22,500 nt of DNA, taken from Actinidia chinensis. Its lineage: Eukaryota; Streptophyta; Magnoliopsida; Ericales; Actinidiaceae. Location: the NCBI GenBank assembly GCA_009663005.1, contig VIGQ01000752.1:15001-37500 (forward strand). The letters are read 5' to 3'. The position numbers and the translations under genes were made by a program. Positions 9,061 through 17,799 of this stretch are shown piece by piece. The stretch's first letter is position 1; each line of letters opens with the position of its first letter. The notes under the pieces were generated by a model. The model made no database searches. It was not told the DNA's origin and saw only the letters and a list, made by a program, of their open reading frames with translations.

Positions 9061-10767
9061 ATAAGGACAGAGTGAAAACTCATTTATCTAAAAATGACCT
9101 GTTTTACCTTCACGTCTCCACAATTTTTCCATTCTAAATCATTAATGGGTATTAATAGGAAACTATATTAGAACTAATTGAAATTGAAGGGTCTTATTAA
9201 CTTTCTAAATTGAAACTATATAAGTACAAAAGGAACCTCATGCAATACGAATCAATGGTGCAATTTATCCTTTTTAAATAGAAATGGTCCTCAATGACCC
9301 TCTCCTGTATGATTATGACTTGTAAATCATGCGGAATTGGTTTATCTTTTTAATGAGAAATTCTACTTTTAGTTCGAATTTGGACTAAGATAATTCCGAA
9401 TTTAATAGTTGGTCCATTCATTTGGTTATATGACTCACATGGCCAGTAATTTGAATCGAAAAACTTTCTTGATCTAAATTTAAGTAGCATAATACTACTT
9501 ATATTTTACAGTTTGTTTCCCTTCAATTGCAATTATTATTTTAAATTGTAAACTAGATATGTCAAAAAAAGAAAATATTCTGAAATGGTAACACCGATCC
9601 GGAAGAGGTCTAACCGTAAATTTGAGTTTTGGTTTGATTTGATTTGGTTTGAATTTTATGAATGGTTGAGTCCTAAATTAAAATAATTGTGAACTTTGAC
9701 TATCTTTGGTTCATGGATTAGTATAAAATAAACAAAATAAAACTGACCAACCGTTTATATTTTTAAAGATTAATTTTGCTATATAAATATCTTTTTTCCA
9801 TGTATTACTAATTAATAATTTCTAATTAATTATTTTTTTGTAATAGCATATGAGTATGTGTCTATGATGGTTTTGTTTTTTAATTTTTAAAACTCGCGTT
9901 TGGAAACACGGGAAAGATTTCTCGTAATTCCTTGATAGATAAATCCAATTTTTGTTCAATGATTACTTTTTGATATAGTGATACAGTTTCTAGAATTGGA
10001 CGAACATAAAATACAGTTCGGTCTGGTCAGGACCAAATATTCTATTCTATCGTTTGTATTATTCGTAATTTTTGTAACAGACTATTTTGGTTTCGCGTTA
10101 GTGAATGGGATTTGAATCACGCCAAATTGATTTCATTTGGATTATAAATAAATCCGAATTTGGATGTTTGTTTAATTTTAAACTGAACCCGAATATGTCT
10201 TAAATATGGATATCAAACCGCAACCCAAATTGATCTGATCCGTTTTTTACTTCTTTTTAAAAACCATCCAAGAAAATGATAGTTTTTTTTTAATGAATAA
10301 AAATTATATTTCTTCCGAATCTTGTTTTCAAAAGGGACTGTTCAAGATATGAATTTGATTATTGATTTTTAATCAATTTTTTTATTAATAAATTGAAGGT
10401 TATTCGGATTAGATTTGAATTGTCTTAATGAACTATAACCCCCAGCCTATTGTGTAATACTCCAATCGAGTACTTACTTTGATATGTAAACTTTGCAAAT
10501 ATGTCGAGTCTACAACAAAAATTATTTGATTTACTGATCGATGATTTTCAAAGTTATTTGTGATTTTTTTCAACACTCAATTTTTTGAAAAAATTTTAAA
10601 AAATTTCTTTACATACGTAAATTTATTTTTATTATTAAAATAAAATAGTTATAAAAACAATAACCCTTTTTGTTGTTAAAAATAGTTAATAAAAAATATT
10701 TTGCAAATGATTTTAAATGCTTGGCAAGCTTTGGGGCAGTTGATCAAGAAGAGGATTTTGTTCATAC
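9061..10767. other. AT-rich intergenic spacer
   Basis: About 1.7 kb of strongly AT-rich sequence with stops in all frames. Words of the type GGTTTGATTTGATTTGGTTTG at 9631-9652 and AAACCGCAACCCAAATTGATC near 10215 resemble the ends of diverged plant inverted repeats, but I cannot define an element. I see no gene, RNA gene or clear repeat. Confidence 0.55.
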
Positions 10768-11157
10768 TGTTAGATCTTTTAGCACATAATTGGGTATAGT
10801 CTTTATCTTTTGTTTCCAGATAGATTTTAGTATAAAATGATTAGTTTATTCTGCTAGGAGTCCACCACCTCCTTCCCTTGATCTATACAAGGGATGGTAA
10901 GTGCTTAGATTTTTCTACTGTGGTGTTTGCTGTGGGCTGAGAGCCGATTGTGTGATGTGAAGATTGAGAAGCAAGATAGAGGAGAGATTGTGAGAGAGGG
11001 TGTGAGTTGAGCGCTCGAGTCTCCTCCCTTGTCACCATTCGTTTCGAATATTGGATTGGTGATTTCTTTCCTGTACGTAAGCAATCGTTGCCGGACCACT
11101 TTAATCTTTATTGCTTTTGTGTTTGTGATCCGTAAATTAGTTTTTTTGAACACAACA
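10768..11157 (+). mobile_element. 5' LTR (3' part) of the internally deleted copia element
   Basis: The segment ends in AACACAACA at 11157, immediately before a decayed initiator-Met primer-binding site. Near the end, CCTGTACGTAAGCAATCG...GCCGGACCAC (11070-11099) matches a block seen in many plant copia LTRs and in the second LTR of this window (21790-21822). A purine-rich GAGAGATTGTGAGAGAGGG stretch (about 10982-11000) also has a counterpart in the second LTR. A TG start at 10768 is possible, but the left boundary is uncertain. The 82-aa minus frame at 10905-11153 is a shadow. Confidence 0.6.
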
Positions 11158-11158
11158 A

Positions 11159-11171
11159 TGGTAGCATAGCC
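11159..11171 (+). other. Decayed tRNA-iMet primer-binding site
   Basis: TGGTAGCATAGCC stands where copia elements carry TGGTATCAGAGCC, complementary to the initiator methionine tRNA 3' end. The preceding ACAACA and the following GC-rich leader agree with this. Confidence 0.7.
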
Positions 11172-11625
11172 TCGGTGGAGGCGATTCGGAGCCCAGGTCG
11201 AATTCGGTTTCCGAAAGTGCCAAATTAATTTGAGTCCACCACCAGGGTGTTCCTCTCGTCGATACTGAGCTTCCCACCAAACCGCGTCGGAAACGGAGTC
11301 CGACAGCCGCCCTCACGCACCAAGGAGAGGCTTCCACATGCATGGGGGAGGACCCACACGCGCCCGCACGCGCCAAGGAGTGCGCCCCACGCGCCGAGCA
11401 GGAGGTTCACTCACTCACACGCGCGTTCCAACGCGCCCGAGGGGAGCTGTCCACGCGCCACACGCTCCATCGGAGGGATAGCACACGCTCCAACACGCGC
11501 GGGAAGGAAGTGACGCGCCACGGAGGTCACTTCACGCGCCATTTAGGCGCCAGCCGTGCGCCTCGTCAGCGCTGACCAGCCCCGTCAGCATTGACTTTGA
11601 CCGTTGGCCATTGATTTGCGGATAA
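11172..11625 (+). mobile_element. Copia leader with CACGCGCC-rich array
   Basis: This GC-rich untranslated leader starts with GAGGCGATTCGGAGCC and then, from about 11335 to 11555, holds about eight scattered copies of ACGCGCC or ACGCGCG words. It ends in GTTGACC-like words (TTGACTTTGACCGTTGG near 11590-11606). The same architecture follows the second primer-binding site at 21892. Overlapping open frames on both strands here (11137-11575) come from the GC-rich, stop-poor composition and are not genes. Confidence 0.65.
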
Positions 11626-11860
11626 ATTACACGTTTAGCCCCTGGATTTTTGATAATTACAGTTTGGATCCTAAGTTTTGTTATTATAGATTAGGTTCCT
11701 AGATTTACTAAATAATTACAGTTGATACCTAAAGTTTTGGTTATTTTTGATGTGAGCCAGAACTGTTTGATTGTTTAATTGGCCCCAGAATTTTTTAATT
11801 TATCGATTTGGCCCCAGAACTTTCTAATTTTGACAGTTTTGGGTCCGAGAAGTGACGGAT
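11626..11860 (+). repeat. Degenerate tandem repeat in the copia leader
   Basis: A run of short diverged units alternates AT-rich stretches with a CCCC or CC core. Examples are AATTACAGTTTGGATCC, AATTACAGTTGATACC, AATTGGCCCCAGAA and GATTTGGCCCCAGAACTTT. Unit spacing is about 35-45 bases. This is the second half of the leader of the copia element, before gag. Confidence 0.6.
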
Positions 11861-11879
11861 TTTGACAGTATTAAGCCTC

Positions 11880-12730
11880 CGGAGGTGTCGCGCTTCCGGA
11901 TTCATCCGCAGGGTGAGTTGCGGCAGGTTTTGCTTCTATTTGGGAGAAGTAGAATGGCGGAGGATAATTTGGGGTCGAGATTCATACGTTTAAGCGCGAT
12001 GATGCATATGGAAAACATAGGGTGAGGACTCCTATTTTTGAAGAATTTACACGCCTTTGAGAATAGAGAAAAAAACCTATACGAAAAGGATGAGAATGGA
12101 GGAAGATGAATACGGAATACGATTGAGCTAATCAGACAGTGCATTGGACACAAGGTGTTCCACATGAGCACAGGAGAGAGTGTTATGAGTGGATTCAGTT
12201 GGAGGAGAATGTAATAGGCGGAGACATAGCGGAAACAAAAGCCTTATTGATGAGAGGCTCGTGAATTTGAAGCTTCAGAGGGAGACTACAGTGGCGGAAC
12301 ATACGAGTGAGTCCAGAATTTGGTTCAATAGGTGACCAGTGTTGACCTACAGTTTGAAGACGAGGTGCATGACCTTATGCTATGAGTTCTTGATAGAGAG
12401 TGGGGGACAGGGTGGTTCTCTCCGCCCCCCAACTTTAGCGCCGAATGGGACGTAAGTTCGGCTCGAGTATGGTTCATGGATGCCGTTCAATGAAGAGGCT
12501 GGAGGAGAGAGATTGGTTCGATTAGATCAGAGGTGAGTTGCAGGGCCCTAGTCTCCGAAGGAAGCAGGAAGAGGCCGAGGGTCAAGGAAAAGGCATCATA
12601 GGGTGTACTGGAAAAGGACAGTGGAGGTGGAGACAGGCGGGGGGGGAGGGAGGTCGAACATTGTTAGATTGCTTTATTGCAACCAGGAGCGGAGGGACAT
12701 ATCAAGAGGATTGTCCAACAGGATAAAGAC
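11880..12730 (+). pseudogene. gag: Degenerate Ty1/copia gag
   Basis: Gag packages the element's RNA. After an unreadable N-terminal part, LVNLKLQRETTVAEHTSEF (about 12260-12316, one frame change) and SVDLQFEDEVHDLML (about 12339-12383, after a shift) match the core of copia gag of the UBN2 type. The block around 12430-12525 (APNGT, then MDAV near 12478-12489) corresponds to the end of the core. A basic stretch (RRKQEEAEGQGKG, about 12559-12597) and a decayed CCHC knuckle, YCNQERRDISRGLS (about 12677-12718, with GH changed and the final cysteine lost in that frame), finish it. No frame is intact. Confidence 0.7.
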
Positions 12731-13250
12731 AGGATCAGTCTTTAGATACAGACAGGAAGCAGTGCATGACGTGGATGAGGTGGAATATTGCATTTGATGT
12801 TCTATAGCAGCATCGGAAGATGAAGTCCAAATTGGGTATTGGATTCAGGCAGTGCTTACCAACTTGTACAGAGATAGAGAGGTGTCTCTAACATATGCAC
12901 CATACGAGGGAATATATGGAGGAGAACAACACGGTCTAGGCAAGTGTGGGCGAGGGTCGTCCGTGGTTCCGCAGGCAATTGAGGTCTAGGACGTTGACTG
13001 GAGGTAAGGCATGTTCCTAATCTACGGAAAAATTGAAATTCTATGAGATACTAGATTCAAAGGGATGCCCAGTTGATGCTAATGGGAACTATCCGAGTTT
13101 CAAGGGAAAAAGGGATGCTGGGGGAAAGAAGAAAGAGGACTATACCGATTGGCGGGGAGTGTCCAGACAAGGGGAGTTACTGCTCGACATGGTCCAGTTG
13201 TATTAGCAAGGAGAGACTATGGACAAGGGAAAGCAACCGTTGCAGAGAGG
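12731..13250 (+). pseudogene. Degenerate copia protease and start of pol
   Basis: The aspartic protease that cuts Gag-Pol is marked by LDSGSAYQL at 12839-12865 with the catalytic DSG at 12842-12850. After a frame change, SLTYAPYEG (about 12888-12914) follows, as in copia proteases (usually STYEPYEGG). LDSKGC (13051-13068) and LYRLAGSVQTRGVT (13140-13181) are the blocks leading toward the GAG-pre-integrase domain. Beyond this the family wording stops. Frames are broken between every block. Confidence 0.75.
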
Positions 13251-13798
13251 TGGTACACAAAGCAAGTGCAGGGGTAATTGGAGGATCCGATGTTGTACAA
13301 GAGCGCAGAGAGCTTGGGTAGTACGGAGTCTGGCCTGACACGAGGCGTACAATAGTGTAGAATGTCCATAGAAGAAGCTTAGGAGGAAGTAGACCAAAGT
13401 CGATTTTGAGAAGCTGTACAGCGAAGGGGCGCGGCGACGCCGAAGCGAGTCTCTTTTGCTCCGATTTGGATCGGTGCGGGGTGATCTCTACAGTTGTGTG
13501 CACAAGGGAGGGAGAGATGGAGCCACTACAACTCGCAAAGTGGACATACTTTGCGGAAGACCCGGTGGGGGGTGGGGGCACCCCAGTGGGGGGGTGACAG
13601 GGCACCTCGTGAAGAAGGTGTAGGCACTTCGGTGTGGAGGGCATACACTTCGGATGCGGAAGTGAAGTAGGCTCGTTGATGAGGCTAAGGTATCTCAGAT
13701 GTGTCTTGCAGTCTTATGGTGGAGCTTGGACAGAAAATGTAAGGAAAGGACAAATTGAAGACGTCGATTACCCTTCGAGTGGGTGATGGACGGGGAAT
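13251..13798 (+). mobile_element. Copia 3' region with integrase, RT and RNase H missing; ends in a polypurine tract
   Basis: No integrase, reverse transcriptase or RNase H motif is readable, although the previous block belongs at the start of pol and 3'-end signals follow within 550 bases. A large internal deletion is the simplest explanation. The stretch near 13537-13597 contains G runs (13567-13572, 13574-13578, 13588-13594). GGACGGGGAAT at 13788-13798 is a plausible polypurine tract, followed directly by TGTTG. The 155-aa minus frame at 13177-13644 has no recognisable domain. Confidence 0.5.
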
Positions 13799-13884
13799 TG
13801 TTGTCTTAGTCAGCCCATCTAGATGAGGTCCAAGTCCAGTAGCCAAGCCCGAGCCAGATTGGAGTTCATATGGAGTGTTCATGT
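13799..13884 (+). mobile_element. Start of a copia 3' LTR
   Basis: TGTTGTCTTAG begins right after the polypurine-like tract. It is followed by words of the kind GCCCATCTAGATGAGG and CCAAGCCCGAGCC, which are common at the start of plant copia LTRs and similar in character to the LTR start at 21128. I cannot align it to the 5' LTR, so its right boundary is not fixed. Confidence 0.4.
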
Positions 13885-14690
13885 GACGTGGTGAAACTCA
13901 CGAGTTATCTAGAACTCGGAGAGTCTATATTTTTATTTCCTAGTGATAGATTAAGATAATGATAGGTGATGATTCAGGAATTTTATCATTTATATAAAGT
14001 ATAGTATTTTTATTTAGGGTGGTATGTGGGTGAATTGAAAAGTATTAAAGGTTATAAGTAATTGGAATGTAATTAGAACTTCCGGGGTTACATGGGTAAA
14101 TTAACATTATATATGTCAAATGTTGATATAGAATCCTGACACTTCACTTTCCCATTCTTTCTTCGTTCCTTCTCCTCTCGGCTTCTCCTGTGCGCGACGC
14201 ACAGAGCTCCGCCTCTTGTCCAATTTTTGCCTATAAATCACAATTTTTGGTGTCACTTTTGGAGATACAAAGGTGTGGGGAGTCTACACGCTCTACTCAA
14301 AAATCAAAGGGAATCACTTATTTGAGCATATTGCAACCTAGGGTTGATTCACTCGCATTTGGTAGGGATTTCGTACAATTTAATGCTTATTTGTTAGATA
14401 ACCTAGTTTATATCTTGTACTCATATTAAATTAAATTTAAGGTATGTGTAGTTATGGAGTAATATTTGGTAGAAAATTTTTATTAATAGGTGTTAACATG
14501 GCATGTATTGGTAATTTGGATGTTAGGAAGGTAGTAGACCTGAAACCCTCCACCATTGACTATGGTGGGTGTGAGGGTAAAAAGCCCAATTTATATGGAT
14601 TGAAATTTGACTATGATGGTGTTGGTAGTTGATTTTTTATATATGTTTATGAAATGTTGTTATGAAAGAAAATAGGTAGAGGAAAATTAT
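13885..14690. other. Possibly LTR-derived segment, unassigned
   Basis: An AT-rich half (13920-14140) is followed by a pyrimidine-rich CTTTCCCATTCTTTCTTCG stretch and CTCCTCTCGGCTTCTCCTG (about 14146-14190), then AT-rich sequence with a small hairpin, CCACCA/TGGTGG with a 7-base loop (14550-14568). The order (AT-rich, CT-rich, then AT-rich with CCCTCCACC) resembles plant gypsy LTRs, but I see neither termini nor a primer-binding site. Frames 14190-14429 and 14444-14632 have no family wording. Confidence 0.3.
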
Positions 14691-15079
14691 ATTCGGGCTG
14701 TTAGCTCGGTGTTTTAAAACACCCAAGATTTGGGCCAAGGGGGGTCTACAAGGCCCTCCAATCTTGATGGGAAACAGCAGAATTATTGTCTATCGCCGAC
14801 GGGCGGAGACAGAGGAAGTACTTACCCCAATTCTTTAGATGTTGCTTGGACTTAATTGTGGTAATTATTGTAGATGGCATGCATGTGCCTAGGTCCCCGC
14901 CCCTGCCCCGGGCCCCCAGTATGACTTTCCCTATCGTAAAAGATTTTTCGACGCGTATCTCCTCTCCCGTCGTTGCGCCCTCGTACGATGCAGGTAACGG
15001 CACTGCAGACTTTGACGCTTGCTTGTTCTTTTTGTGATGCCTGACATGGCTGACCTCCCTTTGTCGTATGTTGCATGGT
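14691..15079. other. Structured, GC-richer segment with palindrome and hairpin
   Basis: The block opens with a perfect 16-bp palindrome, GGTGTTTTAAAACACC (14708-14723), followed directly by a hairpin with arms 14725-14736 and 14752-14765 (AAGATT/AATCTT and GGGCC/GGCCC). The sequence is GC-richer than its surroundings, with CCCCGCCCCTGCCCCGGGCCC at 14897-14917. Overlapping frames on both strands (14746-15091) have no known domain. It probably belongs with the biased segment that follows. Confidence 0.4.
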
Positions 15080-15780
15080 CATTTCTCCCACGTTATTTGT
15101 TTTACTCTCTTTTCTTTTTTGTTCCTCCTCTCTTTTTGGCCAGGTACCTTCTCCCTCTTATTCGCTCGGTTGCCCTCTTTCCTTTCGCCCTTACTCTTTT
15201 ACCTTTCGGGGGTCGTGTATGGCTTGTTGGGGTCCGGGTCCTAACCCTGCGGTCGTGCTGGTCGCGTTCTCTGATCTTTTTTGTCTTCTCCGGCTTTATT
15301 TTAGATTGCTTCTCGCTGGCTCTTCGTTTTCTTTTTTTCTTCTTCTTCCCTCCTTCTTGGTTCTTTTTCTCTTCTCCCGCCCCTTCGGGGTGCGCTTCGG
15401 GCTTCTGGTCGGCCGTCCACCCCCTCTTTATGGTTCTCCCTCCGCTGGTCGGGTGTTGGCTTTTTGTGTGTGTTATTGCGTGGGTCGCGCGCTTGCTTGC
15501 GGTGCGTGGCGCGGCCGCCGCAAAGCGCGTGTGCGCGCGTGGCTTGTGATGATTGCAGTGCGCGACGATTGTGTCCCTCCCCTCGTTCGCCACCTGAAAT
15601 CGCTCGAGCTGGTGCCTATCTTCGTGCGTCCGCCTCGTGAGACGAACCCCATCACCCTCATTTAGTTTTGTGCGTGTGTTGCATCCCCCGGCCTCGACTT
15701 CGTTGCCGCCCCCCCTCTCGGTTCCTCTCTTCTCCCGGTTCGCAACTCGGTTGTGCTTGTGGATCTTCTTAGTATCGGTC
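15080..15780 (+). other. A-depleted, pyrimidine-rich segment
   Basis: By hand count only 18 A occur on the + strand in the 420 bases 15121-15540, about 4 percent, while T, C and G are all common. Because every stop codon and every reverse-complemented stop contains A on this strand, both strands stay open by chance. That explains the overlapping frames of 176 and 196 aa (+) and 237 aa (-). Those translations are low-complexity (Phe/Leu/Ser-rich on +, Arg/Lys/Thr-rich on -) with no recognisable domain. I therefore do not call a gene. What produced the bias is unknown. Confidence 0.6.
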
Positions 15781-16260
15781 AAAACTCTGGGTTCCTGCTC
15801 GTTCAGGGACCACAACGTATGTTCTCACTCCCGTGATGTAAACGTGTCTGTACCACCGACAGTCGAGAACAGTCACGACCGACGACATCCACAACCACAG
15901 CCTCACAGATAAACACAAACACAAAACAGAAGCACAAAAAAATGATCTCTGACATAATAGGAACGACCCACGTCCAGACGATGTTATTTGCACCAGTCCA
16001 GCACAATCAACAATACTCAAATAAAAGCACTCATGCTCCCTCCTACACACAGTGTTTTGTGTGTAGAAGGAGGTGTTGGGAGGGAGCCAAACACAAGAAC
16101 ACGAAGCAGTATACATGACCCCCCAAACACATGGAAGAAAAATAAAAAAAGAACTCAACCACAGTGATACATTACAATGAAGCGTTCATTTGCCTGACAG
16201 AATTCAGGATCACTTTGGTTGCGAAGACCTGCGGCAGGGCCCCGCCCTAGTGTCTTAGTT
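15781..16260. other. T-poor, A/C-rich segment with hairpin
   Basis: Strand composition reverses here: from about 15860 to 16160 the + strand is rich in A and C and poor in T (for example ACAAACACAAAACAGAAGCAC). A hairpin with stem ACACACA/TGTGTGT (16045-16051 and 16058-16064) and outer arms GCTCCC/GGGAGC (16035-16040 and 16079-16087) lies inside. The minus-strand frame of 129 aa (15769-16158) is again low-complexity and I do not call it. The block ends near GCGGCAGGGCCCCGCCCTAGTG (16231-16252), where base composition returns to AT-rich. Confidence 0.5.
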
Positions 16261-16602
16261 TTTTTTCGTGTGGGTTCTCACTAAAAAAATAATCAAGCAA
16301 AAAAATATATGTAGTTTAGAAGTTTTTCCAGTTATTAGATTTAACCCCCCAATCTATGTGGCTCCAACATTGAAGAAAAAAAATGTGATATTTTTGAGAA
16401 AAAAAATTGTCTTAGATGAAACTAGTTTGAATTAAAGTCAAACGAATTTTATCATAGTATTAAGAGATAGTTTAAAAATTCAAAAAAAACTTTGTATCTT
16501 CATTTTACTCCCCCTAGTGATAATGTGACGACCTCCTTAGCTGCTTTTAGTATTGGGTTGGCCCCTATCCCTTGATGGGATACTCCAGTCCATGCCCTTT
16601 TA
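16261..16602. other. AT-rich spacer
   Basis: About 340 bases of AT-rich sequence with poly-A and poly-T runs and no frame or repeat I can support. The last 80 bases become GC-richer just before the MITE. Confidence 0.5.
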
Positions 16603-17498
16603 GGCCATGTTGTTTGGTGGGATTAGGCCGACTGGACAGTGAGGCCAGTCCAGTCCGCGTTGTTGTCCAAAAAGATGAATCCGGATATTAGTCCGACCGG
16701 ACTAATAGTCCGGTATATATGGGACTGGGCTGTCAGGGGGTGGGGGTGGGACAATTAGTCCCCGGGACTAAGCCTAAGTTCGGACTACTATATGTAAAAA
16801 TTACCATTTGCCCTCTACATTGAATAATTTTCCCTCTCTTCTTTTCTCTCTCTCTCTCTCTCCCTCTCTCTCTCTTTTTCGTTTTTTTTAATTTTTTTTT
16901 TTTTTAATTTTTTAAATTTCTTTAGGTTTTTTAATAAGTTTTTTTATTGTTTTATTAATTACTTTTTATCCATTTGTGTTGGATAAAAAAGTTTTTTTTT
17001 AAAAATAACATTTTGTTAAAAAAAATATTGTGTTTAAAAATATTTAATTGAAAAAAATATTAAACAAAACAATTTGAATATATATTTTATTGAGAACAAA
17101 TTTTTTAAAAAATATAACAAATTTTCTTTTAAAAAATTAAGTTATTTTTTAAAAAAAAGTTATTTTTTTTAAAAATAATTAATTTTTCTAAAAGATTTCA
17201 AAAATTAATAAACATTTACATTTTAAAAAAATATTTTTTCAGGAAACGGTAATTTTAAAAAAGAAAGCTTGTTTATCTAAAATAAATTGAAGGGGTAGTT
17301 GGTCATTTCATTCATTGGTCCAGTCCGATGCTTAGCAAACGCACATGGGAAAAGACTGAACTACCACTTATCCGAGTTTTGTCCGGCGCAAAAACAAACG
17401 GCTACACGATATATCCGGGGGGGCCAAGTAATCGACAACGGCGTCAGTCCAGTCCAGTACGGAGACTCCTATCCAAGTCAGGCAAACAAACGAGGGCC
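16603..17498. mobile_element. PIF/Harbinger-like (Tourist-type) MITE, 896 bp
   Basis: The left end reads GGCCATGTTGTTTGGTGGGATTAGG. The reverse complement of the right end reads GGCCCTCGTTTGTTTGCCTGACTTGG. They share the GGCC...GTTTG pattern. TTA lies directly outside both ends (16600-16602 and 17499-17501), the 3-bp target duplication typical of PIF/Harbinger. Subterminal CTGGAC/GTCCAG words repeat in inverted orientation (about 16632-16660 and 17445-17457). The centre (16810-17290) is extremely AT-rich and begins with a CT microsatellite. No transposase is encoded; the 99-aa frame at 17299-17598 runs through the right end and is not a gene. Confidence 0.65.
16832..16880 (+). repeat. CT microsatellite
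   Basis: An imperfect (CT)n run with a few T and C interruptions lies in the left part of the MITE core and is followed by T-rich sequence. Confidence 0.85.
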
Positions 17499-17501
17499 TT
17501 A

Positions 17502-17799
17502 TAGTTTGGGGACCAACTTCCCCATTGGGCTAGACCTTTGTAGAGAACCGTCCCGCTCCTCCTCATGGGCTGACGTTTGGCCCCCAATTCAACCATAATT
17601 TTAGTTTATCCCAATTCGAGTGTTCAATATAGGTCGCTGGTTTGATTATGGGAAAGTAACGGAAATGTAAGACAGAGACAGAGAAAAAAATCAAGTTTTT
17701 CAATTGTGTTTCTATGAAAATAATAAAAATTGCAAGAAACCTAAGTTTGGGGTTAGTTTGTTGGATTTTTTATTTTTTTTGATTTAGTTTGTTCGCTCT
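17502..17799. other. Spacer, nothing recognised
   Basis: This sequence between two inverted-repeat elements has no frame or motif I can support. Its first 80 bases are GC-richer than the rest. Confidence 0.5.

Noticed and set aside
11137..11575. Frames of 61-88 aa on both strands
   Set aside because: Same explanation: GC-rich CACGCGCC leader following the primer-binding site.
13177..13644. 155-aa minus-strand frame
   Set aside because: It lies opposite the copia 3' region and its left part overlaps the recognisable LYRLAGSVQT block on the + strand. There is no domain wording of its own.
15019..15815. Overlapping long frames of 176 and 196 aa (+) and 237 aa (-)
   Set aside because: The + strand is nearly free of A here. 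All stops on either strand need an A on this strand, so open frames are expected by chance. The translations are low-complexity with no domain.
17299..17598. 99-aa + frame
   Set aside because: It crosses the right end of the PIF/Harbinger-like MITE and its target duplication, so it cannot be a conserved gene.
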